Position numbers and translations under genes: made by a program
Shown: one piece after another, positions 32,001 through 41,656 of the stretch
How positions within the stretch are numbered: position 1 is the first letter of the stretch
Layout of the letters: each line of letters begins with the position of its first letter
From: Leptospira tipperaryensis
GTDB taxonomy: Bacteria > Spirochaetota > Leptospiria > Leptospirales > Leptospiraceae
DNA length: 64,000 bases
Direction of reading: 5' to 3'
NCBI RefSeq assembly: GCF_001729245.1
Contig: NZ_CP015217.1
Span: forward strand, 491,501 to 555,500
Notes under the pieces: model-generated
Databases searched by the model: none
What the model saw: only the letters and a program-made list of their open reading frames with translations
Told to the model about the DNA's origin: nothing

Positions 32001-33398
32001 CTATCGAACTGGAACGAGTTTTCCTTTTTTCAGAACATATTCAAAAGTTTTAATTTTCTCTTTTGATTCTTTAGAACAGTTTTTTGAGTTCAGAGAAATG
32101 TTCGAGCTATTGTAAGTAATATGTCCACATTCTCCATTGAATCCGGAAAAAGTAAGTAAAGAATCAAAGCCTGATCCGTTGAATCTGTATAAAGCTTGGC
32201 TGATATCTCCGGATCTCCCGGAAGTTTCGGTAACCATTACTTCGTCGATTCCGTCTCTGTCCAAATCCTCAAACTGAATATCACCGATCCCGATTTGCAG
32301 ATTCGTGTATGATTTTCCTTCTTTGAGGATCAGCAGATTTCTTTTATACGGAAAGTCATCATTGATATACCTGCTCTTCGACTGAACTTCCACATGATAC
32401 ACTTTCTTTTTACCAAAGGAATGTTCCGTTTCCATTACCGTACTCAAATCGGTCTCACCGTCGAATGCCTTGTCGATTGTTTCCAAAAGCGCTCTGTTTG
32501 AATTTAGTGAGTTGTCGAAATACAATTTAGAATATGTTGGATAGTTTTTTAGGTTGTCGGCCGGAAGATAACCTGAATAAACAATTCTACTTTGTTCCTC
32601 TTCGTCGGATTCGTAATTGGGCCGTTTTTCACCTAGTATGTAAAAGTAAACTTTCCCCTGAGGAGTTATGAGTTTCTGAGTGAAGTAGAGTTCTGCACCT
32701 TTGGTAAATTCATATGGAACCTCGGAGTTAGGTATCAATTTTCCATTCGTATAATTGAATACTTTTGACGGGGTTTTTGTAAGCAAAGCCCATCCCGTCT
32801 GACTCAATTCGATCGTATCCGTTTTCGCTAAAACTTCCGGACTGATTCCTCTCATTAGATAAGCGGTAAATACAAATCCGGTCTTGCCGTCTTTTGTTTT
32901 GATTTTTGCCCAAGTACCTTGCATTCCATCGATGTTTATCTTTTTTGTATGTTCCTCGATGAGTTCGACGATGTTTCTCGTCGCCAATCTTCCCAAAATT
33001 TTTCCCCCTGTGCTTGGCGTTTCTCTCAATAATAATTGAGTCGCAGTCACTAAACCGAATTTATCTCCGGTTACGGGAAGAAAGTTTAAAACGTTGTTTT
33101 TGAGAATTTCCTCTTCTTTGGAGATAAATCCCACCTTGTCCTTTTGACGAATTTTAAACCAAAGGAGTTTACTGACCGAATCCTTGTCCGGAAGATCCGC
33201 GGCCAGAACGTCATACGGCGATGATTGGTCCAAGGAGAATGCGATTTCACTTTTTAAGGTAGGTTTAGAATATACTTTAATATCCTTTTGAAGAACGACT
33301 CCGAAACCGATCGGCACGCTGGCACAGGAATATAGAAAAAGTAAAAAAGCTATATAGATTGATAAGCGAACGAAAGAAGAGAATTTATTTTTGTGCAT
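32001..33398 (-). CDS. SH3-domain lipoprotein
   Basis: A 465-residue protein with a leader ending in LLFLYSC (probable lipidated Cys25). Residues about 35-100 and 115-190 look like two bacterial SH3 domains; the second has the familiar pattern LLLRETPSTGGKILGRLATRNIVELIEE ... WAKIKTKDGKTGFVFTAYL. Such domains bind peptidoglycan or peptides. Near the C-terminus, FEDLDRDGIDEVMVTETSGRSGD is an EF-hand-like/dockerin-like calcium loop typical of FG-GAP or VCBS-type repeats. It is probably a surface or periplasmic lipoprotein. It converges with the O-methyltransferase gene 2 bases away. Confidence 0.78.
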   Translation of the reverse strand: MHKNKFSSFVRLSIYIAFLLFLYSCASVPIGFGVVLQKDIKVYSKPTLKSEIAFSLDQSSPYDVLAADLPDKDSVSKLLWFKIRQKDKVGFISKEEEILKNNVLNFLPVTGDKFGLVTATQLLLRETPSTGGKILGRLATRNIVELIEEHTKKINIDGMQGTWAKIKTKDGKTGFVFTAYLMRGISPEVLAKTDTIELSQTGWALLTKTPSKVFNYTNGKLIPNSEVPYEFTKGAELYFTQKLITPQGKVYFYILGEKRPNYESDEEEQSRIVYSGYLPADNLKNYPTYSKLYFDNSLNSNRALLETIDKAFDGETDLSTVMETEHSFGKKKVYHVEVQSKSRYINDDFPYKRNLLILKEGKSYTNLQIGIGDIQFEDLDRDGIDEVMVTETSGRSGDISQALYRFNGSGFDSLLTFSGFNGECGHITYNSSNISLNSKNCSKESKEKIKTFEYVLKKGKLVPVR

Positions 33399-33507
33399 AT
33401 TTTATCGGATCCGAAAGTTGATTCTATAAAAATGATGTTTGCCGTAAAATGGGTCAACCTAAAATGTATTTTCTCATTCGGAGATTTTAATTCTTAGAAC
33501 CTAATCG

Positions 33508-34689
33508 ATGAAATTCAATTTATATGTTATATTCTGTTTTTTAATGATCGGATGTTTTCTGGTCACCTATATCGATTCAGAATCAGGAAAAGGAAATATA
33601 ACACTTTTTGAATTCTTGAAATTCGACAAAGGGGTTCATCCGGTTTCCTTTCATCCCGACTTGGATCCGATCCGAGATCGAAATTCCGGGAAACTGTTGG
33701 ATGCGGCCGCGGATTGCAAACCTTGTCACAAAGCGGTTTATGAGAATTGGAACCGTTCTCGTCATAGAGTCGCTCATACAAATGAAATCTATAGAAGTAG
33801 TTTTTCCCAAGAGCCGATGCAGTGGTGTGAAAATTGTCATTCTCCCTTACGTTCTAGCTTGGATCAAACTCCGTTTAAACCAGAGGAAGGGATTTCGTGT
33901 AACGTTTGTCATGTTCGGGAAGGAAAAATTCTTGCCGCCGAAAATCCAAAATCATCTCCAAAAAAATACCACGAATATATCGTGATCGATTCGTTCGGAA
34001 CTGAAGAGCTTTGTGGTTCTTGTCATCAATTTAACTTTCCGACTTGGACCTCTCTTGCGAATCGAAATTCTCCATTTGAATATTCCAATTTAAATATGCA
34101 AGGAACCGTGAGCGAATGGAGTCATTCCGGATTTGCGAACGAATCGAATTGTATCGATTGTCATCTTGCGCCCTCGACTAAAAATACACATTCCTTCCGC
34201 GGAGGACATTTTCTCCCGGACTTGAAAAAAAGTCTCGAACTCGAAGCGGAATACGTCGGACCTAGAACGATAGCGGTTCGAATCGTGTCCAACGGGATCG
34301 GTCATTCGTATCCTACCGGAGATCTTTTTCGTGCGCTCCGACTCAAAGTATATTCGGAATCCGGAAAGTTTCGGGAAGAATTTATACTTAGAAAGTTATA
34401 TAGAAATGCGACCAAGGAAGAGAAAGAAAAATCTTACGAACCTAGGGTTTTAGAATCCGATACAAGAATTCCGCCTCCTTTCGAAAATAAAAACTCGGCT
34501 TATAAAGAATTCTTCTTGGAAGTTCCCGATCGCCCTCGAAAACTCAAGCTGGAATTGTGGATCGATTATCTAAACGACATCGAAAAAATATTCTCACATT
34601 TAAAACGTACGGAAACTTTAAAGAAAATCTCAAGTGAATGGATTCGAATTCAAGGGAGGGAGAATTTCACCGATAAGGACGCAGGTTAA
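33508..34689 (+). CDS. pentaheme c-type cytochrome
   Basis: A 393-residue exported protein with five CxxCH haem-binding motifs: C70-H74, C107-H111, C131-H135, C169-H173 and C215-H219. The spacing and the surrounding AADCKPCHKAVYENWNRSRH resemble the cytochrome c554/NrfB-like multihaem group. The N-terminus (residues 5-20) is hydrophobic and includes a cysteine (IGC), so it may be membrane-anchored or a lipoprotein. The last 170 residues contain no haem motif and look like an immunoglobulin-like beta domain. No quinol oxidase or reductase partner is adjacent, so its redox role is undetermined. Confidence 0.85.
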   Translation: MKFNLYVIFCFLMIGCFLVTYIDSESGKGNITLFEFLKFDKGVHPVSFHPDLDPIRDRNSGKLLDAAADCKPCHKAVYENWNRSRHRVAHTNEIYRSSFSQEPMQWCENCHSPLRSSLDQTPFKPEEGISCNVCHVREGKILAAENPKSSPKKYHEYIVIDSFGTEELCGSCHQFNFPTWTSLANRNSPFEYSNLNMQGTVSEWSHSGFANESNCIDCHLAPSTKNTHSFRGGHFLPDLKKSLELEAEYVGPRTIAVRIVSNGIGHSYPTGDLFRALRLKVYSESGKFREEFILRKLYRNATKEEKEKSYEPRVLESDTRIPPPFENKNSAYKEFFLEVPDRPRKLKLELWIDYLNDIEKIFSHLKRTETLKKISSEWIRIQGRENFTDKDAG

Positions 34690-34757
34690 AAAGTGAATGC
34701 GGAAATTCTAATGTGATATCCGAGTAGATTGAAGATCCGGGGTTGGTAAAAAAAGAA

Positions 34758-34784
34758 GGGGAATTTAACTCTACAAAATTCCCC
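34758..34784 (-). terminator. rho-independent terminator
   Basis: A 9-bp perfect stem (GGGGAATTT / AAATTCCCC, loop of 9) begins six bases after the stop of the gene at 34790-35314. Read on the minus strand, it is followed by CTTCTTTTTTT, the expected T-run. Read on the plus strand the T-run is weak, so it mainly serves the minus gene. Confidence 0.8.
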
Positions 34785-34789
34785 GATTC

Positions 34790-35314
34790 TTATTCTTTAA
34801 TCAAACGTTCTATGGTTTTTTCGGAAAGTTGTTTCATCTGAACGCCTTTTCCGGTAATGGCTTCTAAGGATTTGGAGAAATTCTCCTGACCTTTCAACAT
34901 TCCCACTGAAAAAATGTTCTCTGATTCTACTTCCAAGTTACGGATCGAATCCGTAAGTTTATTCTTTTTATCTTGAATCTGCTCTTTTAGAACGGCCTGA
35001 TCCATATCCGGATTTTCCGATAACTCTCTGAACAAAGGTGTCTCTCCGAAAAGAATGTTGATGAGTTCGCTGTTAGGCGTGCTCCCTTCATTCAAAATTC
35101 CGAGTTTCATCTGTTCTTTGGAGAATTCTCCCTGCAGGCTGGAAAGGGTTTCCTGGATTTTCAAGTATCGGGAAGTGAGTCCCGAAGAAAATTCTGTTTT
35201 GTCCAGACTTCCTTGTCCTTCTTGTGCAGACGCAGTTCTCCCGCTAACGGAAGACCGTTTGTCGCGGATGAGTTTTTCAGCCGAGCTGATCAGATTTGTG
35301 AGTGGAACTTCCAT
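34790..35314 (-). CDS. hypothetical coiled-coil protein, 174 aa
   Basis: An unrecognised cytoplasmic, mostly helical protein. Residues about 45-75 (SRYLKIQETLSSLQGEFSKEQ) and 105-165 (LKEQIQDKKNKLTDSIRNLEVESE ... MKQLSEKTIERLIKE) have heptad character, so it probably forms a coiled coil or helical bundle. The size and character would suit a secretion or flagellar chaperone, but no motif supports that. The start ATG has a GGGAGG ribosome site. The gene is monocistronic, with its own terminator, and divergent from nothing close by. Confidence 0.7.
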   Translation of the reverse strand: MEVPLTNLISSAEKLIRDKRSSVSGRTASAQEGQGSLDKTEFSSGLTSRYLKIQETLSSLQGEFSKEQMKLGILNEGSTPNSELINILFGETPLFRELSENPDMDQAVLKEQIQDKKNKLTDSIRNLEVESENIFSVGMLKGQENFSKSLEAITGKGVQMKQLSEKTIERLIKE

Positions 35315-35522
35315 GTTCTTTCCTCCCTTCAGAATGATAAATCCGGAAAGAACACCAACTGTTGTTGTGAACTTTAGAAGGGACTTCTTTCCTTAAGTGC
35401 TCTATGTCGCATCAAAGATTTTAATTCTGTAGACAATCTATACTAGATATCGGACGGTACTCGGGAAATAAATGAATTTTTTTTCGGAAATTGTAAAAAA
35501 AAATATAAATTGACTTAAGATT

Positions 35523-36683
<1,161 letters not shown>

Positions 36684-37241
36684 ATCTCTGTGATTTTTCG
36701 GAACTTCGAACCATTCTTACGAAACTCTGAGAAATGACAATCACAAGAGGATCGAAAAAACGACGGGTTTCCGGTCTATATTTTTGTTCGACACAAGGGA
36801 ATTCAAAATTTTAGGCCCTTTTTTGAATCCTGGCATACCCTTACCTGCAATTGTGAACTGAATTTTCCCATACTTTGTCGTAACAAAGACAAATCCTCCG
36901 TGAAAAGAAAGCCCCACCCTGATTTTGGGTGGCGGGGCGGGCGGTGGAAGGCTCCGGGAAAATTTGCTTTATCAGAAAATCAGTGTTTTTCAAGTAAAAA
37001 GTTTCGAATGTAGGAACTCCTATAAAATTCTTATTGGAATCGTGTTGATTCCTAAATCATCCGCGGGTAGGGATTGATCGGCTGGGATTTGGATTCGTTT
37101 CCGCGAAGTTTTTTTCGGAAAAGATCAAACTGCAATGAAATTCGCAAATCTTTTTCTTCCAAATTTTATACCTTTGCAAAAGCAAAAGCTCAGAAAGTAG
37201 AGAATCCGGATTCTCCAATTCCCCGGACTCGTTTTGCAAAC
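36684..37241. other. intergenic spacer with a dispersed element
   Basis: About 560 bases without a credible gene. The middle (36874-37050) is a copy of the dispersed intergenic element. The rest is unremarkable; 37051-37241 leads to the stop of the M48 gene. Confidence 0.6.
36874..37050 (+). repeat. dispersed intergenic element, copy 4
   Basis: It has the same block order as the copy at 23949: TTTGTCGTAACAAAGACAAA (a perfect-armed hairpin here), CCGTGAAAAG, a strong GCCCCACCC..GGGTGGCGGGGC hairpin (36911-36937), GGGAAAA, TTTATCAGAAAA (36968-36979), TTTTTCAAGTAAAAA, TGTAGGAACTCCTATAAAA (37009-37027), and ATTGGAATCGTGTTGAT. Confidence 0.8.
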
Positions 37242-39554
37242 CTAACGAAAGACCGCGAAACTCGTCAGATACAAGGCCCCGCTCAAAATTCCGGTAGCCA
37301 CGGCGAATCGCATAAGTCCGGGAACGAACCCGTCTGCGGTTTGGAATCGGTCCCAAAGATCCAGACGCTTCTGCAATTTACGTTCTTTTCCCGGGGTTAA
37401 GGTCGGATATTCCGATACGACTTTCGAAGGCTCGGGCGCCGGTTCCAATTTTGATTTTGGGTTACGGATCTTTTCAGCCACTTTCGATTCCGCGATCAAA
37501 AGTCTTTCCAGACTTGCGTGTTTGAGAGCAAAGAGCGCGCCGAGGGCTTCGTCGATCCACGAGTCCACGACCTCCAGCCATTTTTGCATATTGGCTTCCG
37601 TGGCTCGCGTAAATTCAAATTTGCTAAAAGCGGAAGACCAGTCTTTCAACTCCAAATCTTTTAGAAGTTCGGAATCCAATATTATATTTTCCTTATGTTT
37701 GTGAACCTCTGAGATGGCTTCGTAAACTTGATTTCCCGCGGCCACAAGACGAACCAATTCTCCACTGCTTACGTGACGATCGGCCGTTACTACAGAGTAG
37801 ACATTGTTCAACAACGCTCTGCTGTCTTCGATATTGGCTCTGGAATGATCGGCGTAGTGAAGGACTTCCAAAAGGCCTTCTAAATATTCGGGCCAACCCG
37901 AGCCGATTTCTTCCGCGGCTTTCCGATGGACCGAACGACATCTTTTATCGTGATCGAAGATGAGGGCTTGAATCGTTTTACAATCTTCTTCCAGACTTTT
38001 GATAGCGCTCGGAAGTTCCTTCTTTTTTAATTCGGTTCCCCGAAATCGAATGATCCCGTCGGCCGGAGTATAAAAGCCGTCCTGCAAACCGGTCAGCAAG
38101 TTTTTCTCCTTTTCCAAGGAACGAAGTTTTTCCAATTGTTCGGATAAACTCTGAGGATAAAGATTATCCAATTCTTCTTTTGGAGAATCGATCTTATAGT
38201 TATAGAATTCTTTCGGAGAAGACGCATAACGCACAAAGGATCTTCCTAAGTAAGTCCCTTTGTAATCGCTGTTGAGATATTCCTTTTTGTAAAACTCATC
38301 CACTGCGGTTAGAATCTCCGGATCGTGACTGAATTCCGTTTTGAAGTTGGAGAGAATTTTCTCCGTAAATTTTTCTCGTAGAGATTCCGCGTCGTCGAAT
38401 ATCAGCCAACCGCTTCGATCGTCCAGGGATCTCGGAACGTATCTTTTTTTTGCGTTCGTTTCTCTTTCGTGATTGTAAGGATGAGTCGCCCACATACGCG
38501 GAGGCTGCGCGATTTCGGATGTAAAGACACGGTGGTTTTCCGGATTTTGGGACGGCAATTCGGGAACCTTTCCATAATGAGGATTGTTCCAAATTTTTCG
38601 AGAGTGATCTATGATCTTAGAATGGATCGGAAAGATATCCTTCGCACCTTTCCCCATTCTTATATGATCCATGATAAATCCTTGTGTTGTTTCCCAGGCT
38701 TCGTCCGCTGCTTGCAATTTATGTAATGCATGAATCAAGGCGTCGCTTCCAGTCACGGAGACCGCCACAAGATCGGCTTGGAATTCCATTTCTCTGGAAA
38801 GGGCCCTTTGTGCGAGAACCACCAAATTAAAAAAAGATTCCATTGCCGCTCGTAACGACCAGATCACAAGACGGAGGATCCAACCGATCCACGCGACTCG
38901 AATGTCAAAACGAGAAACGGAACGTAGAAAATCATCCAGAGCGTCCCTTCTCGCAATCAAGTGAGCCGCGATTTGTTGGGCGATATAAACCCAATTTCCT
39001 ACGGCCATACTCTTTTGGGCAAAGTGTCCGAACTCGTGAGCCAGGACCGCTTTCAATTCGCTGATACTCAAAACGTTTACGAGAGCGAGTCCGATCTCCA
39101 GATTCTTCTTAGAAGGAAAGAAAAAATTGAGCATCGATAGATCATAAAAGACGCAGGCGTTGACTTGTGGGGAAAGAAACACTCGATGTGGTCTCGGAGC
39201 TCCGGTTTCGTCCGCCAACTGATAGAGAAACTGAAAGAGTTGCGGTTGGTCTTTTGCGGTGATTTCGTATTCGTCCCCCAGACTTCCCTTTTTTACAAAA
39301 AACAAGGCCTTGATCATAAACAAGGAGATCAAACCGGAACCGATGCCCGCGATCCAAGAATAGAGACCCGCGCCCGTTCCAGTTAAACCCTGAAGGATAA
39401 AAGAATAAGAAGCCCATGCAAACCATCCGCTCAAGGCGAGATAGACGAGGACAAAGAAGATAAGTCCGATGACGGTCAGCCAAAGATTCCGTTTGTGCGC
39501 CTGATTCAATCCTACGAGTTCGGAGGGATTATAACTAGGAGATAAGTGATCCAT
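37242..39554 (-). CDS. M48 family membrane metalloprotease
   Basis: A 770-residue zinc protease. Two or three N-terminal helices (residues about 22-85) are followed by the M48 catalytic core: the zinc-binding LAHEFGHFAQ with HExxH at 173-177, and a further hydrophobic segment near 208-235. The EMEFQADLVAV motif (about 256-266) provides the third ligand, as in HtpX/Ste24 enzymes. The following 450 residues form a long, mainly helical extension with no recognised domain, ending in a final hydrophobic segment. The N-terminal half resembles HtpX, but the size is more than double. It probably degrades membrane or envelope proteins. It is monocistronic. Confidence 0.85.
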   Translation of the reverse strand: MDHLSPSYNPSELVGLNQAHKRNLWLTVIGLIFFVLVYLALSGWFAWASYSFILQGLTGTGAGLYSWIAGIGSGLISLFMIKALFFVKKGSLGDEYEITAKDQPQLFQFLYQLADETGAPRPHRVFLSPQVNACVFYDLSMLNFFFPSKKNLEIGLALVNVLSISELKAVLAHEFGHFAQKSMAVGNWVYIAQQIAAHLIARRDALDDFLRSVSRFDIRVAWIGWILRLVIWSLRAAMESFFNLVVLAQRALSREMEFQADLVAVSVTGSDALIHALHKLQAADEAWETTQGFIMDHIRMGKGAKDIFPIHSKIIDHSRKIWNNPHYGKVPELPSQNPENHRVFTSEIAQPPRMWATHPYNHERETNAKKRYVPRSLDDRSGWLIFDDAESLREKFTEKILSNFKTEFSHDPEILTAVDEFYKKEYLNSDYKGTYLGRSFVRYASSPKEFYNYKIDSPKEELDNLYPQSLSEQLEKLRSLEKEKNLLTGLQDGFYTPADGIIRFRGTELKKKELPSAIKSLEEDCKTIQALIFDHDKRCRSVHRKAAEEIGSGWPEYLEGLLEVLHYADHSRANIEDSRALLNNVYSVVTADRHVSSGELVRLVAAGNQVYEAISEVHKHKENIILDSELLKDLELKDWSSAFSKFEFTRATEANMQKWLEVVDSWIDEALGALFALKHASLERLLIAESKVAEKIRNPKSKLEPAPEPSKVVSEYPTLTPGKERKLQKRLDLWDRFQTADGFVPGLMRFAVATGILSGALYLTSFAVFR

Positions 39555-40080
39555 AACAACGTCCTTATTGATGATTCGGGAATCTTTTAAATTTCGATTT
39601 TAAATAGTATAGCCGTAAATGGGAGATATCTGGACAAAAATTCGAAAGAAAATTCTGGAAAAGAAATTTTCCGATTCTTATCATCTCGTTTTTAGAAGAG
39701 TTTCTTGGTCGGAACTCCGAAAGGGTTGTAAGAATTGCCTTTCCAAAACGAAGTTTTTGTTAGAACGCGAGAATGAGTTTTCCAGGAAACCCGATCCACA
39801 GAAGCGAGCCGTAAGAAGTTCTCGCTTCCTCGGACTTCATCGTATTTTAACTTGTAAGTTAAGAAAGGGGGTGAGGAGAGAAATCTCTTTAAGGAGGGAT
39901 TTTTGCGGGAGCCCCTACAAAAGGAAATTTTTCTTGGAAAACAAGGATTTTAAGCGCCTTCCTTTCACGTTTTGGTAAATCCATCTTCCTTCGCTAATTT
40001 CTCGATCCGAAAGGAAGGTCAATTTTCGATTGACGATTCCGTTTCCGGAAGCGATTCTTCCGAGGGAAAGGAGTCCTTCA
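39555..40080. other. intergenic spacer with mini-palindromes
   Basis: About 525 bases. An open frame of 119 codons (39619-39978) is rejected as coding because it spans repeat-like sequence and has no family. Short palindromic elements resembling the ends of the dispersed element occur at 39709-39720 (GTCGGAACTCCGA followed by AAGGGTTG) and at 39903-39921 (TTGCGGGAGCCCCTACAAAA). The promoter of the HEAT-repeat gene must lie near the right end. Confidence 0.5.
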
Positions 40081-40553
40081 TGAAATTTCGTTCTCTTCTA
40101 ATTCTTGCCCTCGTTGTTTCCTTCACTTCCGGAGCCCTTCTCGCGGAAAAATCGACCGACGAACATATCAAAACTCTTTCTTCCGGCTCTGACAGTGAAA
40201 AATACGAATCCGCAGTCGCTCTCGGAAAGGGAAAAGAAAAATCCGCAATTCCGGAACTTATCAATCTTCTCAATAGAAACAACGAACCTAAGATTGCAAC
40301 TGCAGCGGCGATCGCACTCGGTAAAATCGCAGAGTCCGGAGACGCGACGATCGCGTTAAAAAATAAAATTATCTCTTCTGAAAACGGGGACATCGTCTAC
40401 GCTTCGTTAGCTTCTCTTTTGAACATTACTACGAAGAATGAAAAGCTCGAAGATCCCACAAAAGAAGCGTTTGAATTCGCGGATAAGAATCGCAGAGGAG
40501 ACGAATACGTTTCCGACTTCTTGGATCTTATCAAAAAGAAATTAAAACTCTAA
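40081..40553 (+). CDS. exported HEAT-repeat protein
   Basis: A 157-residue protein with a signal peptide (residues about 1-22, ending ALLAEK). The mature part contains HEAT/PBS-lyase-type repeats: EKYESAVALGKGKEKSAIPELINLL and EPKIATAAAIALGKIAESGD, whose A..ALG pattern is typical. Such solenoids are protein-interaction scaffolds. The frame is open from 39972, but ATG 40081 has a good AAAGGAG ribosome site (about 40067-40073) and gives a proper signal peptide. The gene is followed 15 bases later by moeB, which may be co-transcribed. Its partners are unknown. Confidence 0.78.
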
Positions 40554-40568
40554 TCTTTCCCTAAGCCC

Positions 40569-41330
40569 TTGCTGACTCCGCCGGAAATTAGCCGTTATTC
40601 ACGGAACATTCTTCTGGATGAAGTCAAACGCAAGGGACAAGAAACTCTCAAGTCCTCTCGTGTTGTTGTAATCGGCGCCGGAGGATTGGGTTCTCCCGTC
40701 CTCTACTATCTCGCCGCGGCCGGAGTCGGAAAGATTCGAATCTTAGATTCCGATATCATCGATACTACCAATCTTCAAAGACAAATTCTTTTTAAACATT
40801 CCGAGATCGGTTCTTCCAAATCGGAAACCGCAAAACAAAGAATTCAAGAGTTGAATCCTTTTATCGAAATCGAATCTTTTCCTGTGCGTATCAACGAAGA
40901 GAATGCGGAGAATCTTTTAAAGGACAACGATCTGATTTTAGAAGGCTCCGATAACTTCGAAACCAAGTTTTTGATCAACGATCTCGCATGTAAGCTGAAC
41001 ATTCCTCTCATCATCGCGGGCATTCTTCGTTTTGACGGAATGGTTTTGGGAATTCGTCCCGGAATCGATCCCTGCTATCGTTGTATCTATGAAACGCTTC
41101 CGCCTTCCAATGCGATTCCGAGTTGTTCCGAGGCGGGAGTCATCGGAAGTATGGCGGGAATCATCGGAAGTATCCAAGCGACGGAGGCCGTTAAATTCTT
41201 ATTAGGATTGGTAAACGAAGAATCTCCCGGAGTGTTCGGTTCCATTCTTCAATTGGAAGCCAAGTCGATGAACTTCCACAAGGTTTCTCTTTTAAAACGA
41301 TCGGATTGTAAGGCGTGTTCTCATATATGA
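40569..41330 (+). CDS. MoeB/ThiF-family adenylyltransferase (E1-like)
   Basis: A 253-residue E1-like enzyme that adenylates the C-terminus of a ubiquitin-like sulfur carrier (MoaD or ThiS), in molybdopterin or thiamine synthesis. The nucleotide loop is VIGAGGLGSPV (residues 35-44); the R-Q-I (R71) and K84 region and the substrate loop SCSEAGV (C186) are as in MoeB. Cysteine pairs C169/C172 (CYRC) and near 248/251 (CKAC) would bind structural zinc. No rhodanese domain is fused. The start is TTG at 40569, in frame with the family's N-terminus. The stop overlaps the ATG of the next gene. Whether it serves molybdopterin or thiazole is not decided. Confidence 0.88.
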   Translation: MLTPPEISRYSRNILLDEVKRKGQETLKSSRVVVIGAGGLGSPVLYYLAAAGVGKIRILDSDIIDTTNLQRQILFKHSEIGSSKSETAKQRIQELNPFIEIESFPVRINEENAENLLKDNDLILEGSDNFETKFLINDLACKLNIPLIIAGILRFDGMVLGIRPGIDPCYRCIYETLPPSNAIPSCSEAGVIGSMAGIIGSIQATEAVKFLLGLVNEESPGVFGSILQLEAKSMNFHKVSLLKRSDCKACSHI

Positions 41331-41656
41331 GCAAAAAAGAATATTCAAAATCCAATGTGGAATATATGGAGCAATCCGATATTCTCAAGGAATTTCAGAC
41401 GCTTCCCGGAGTGGGAAAGTCGATCGCGATGGATTATTGGAATCTCGGATTCCGGAGTTTGGATGAAATCAAATCAAAAGATCCTGAAAAACTGTACGTT
41501 CAAATTTGCGAATATCACGGAGGACACGTCGATCGTTGTATGCTCTATGTTTTCCGCTGCGTCCACTACGCTCTCAACACGAAACAACCGAATTCAGAAA
41601 AACTAAAATGGTGGAACTGGAAAGATTCAATCAAATCTCAAAAGTTCAAACGATAG
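41327..41656 (+). CDS. helix-hairpin-helix protein of the Cdd1 (pathogenicity locus) family
   Basis: A 109-residue protein resembling the Cdd1 family, also called pathogenicity locus proteins. The N-terminal half contains FQTLPGVGKSIAMDYWNLGF, a helix-hairpin-helix pair of the kind that binds DNA, then DPEKLYVQICEYHGGHVDRCMLYVFRCVHYAL, with the conserved DRC-YVFR segment of the family. Its function in bacteria is unknown. The ATG at 41327 overlaps the moeB stop (ATGA), so it is coupled to moeB. An upstream in-frame GTG at 41315 is the alternative. The 3' end overlaps, convergently, the last 19 bases of the barrel-protein gene. Confidence 0.75.
   Translation: MSKKEYSKSNVEYMEQSDILKEFQTLPGVGKSIAMDYWNLGFRSLDEIKSKDPEKLYVQICEYHGGHVDRCMLYVFRCVHYALNTKQPNSEKLKWWNWKDSIKSQKFKR

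Noticed and set aside
39619..39978. 119-codon open frame on the plus strand before the HEAT-repeat gene
   Set aside because: It spans palindromic repeat-like sequence, has no recognisable domain, and its composition (many Lys/Arg/Phe/Cys) is that of random frames here.
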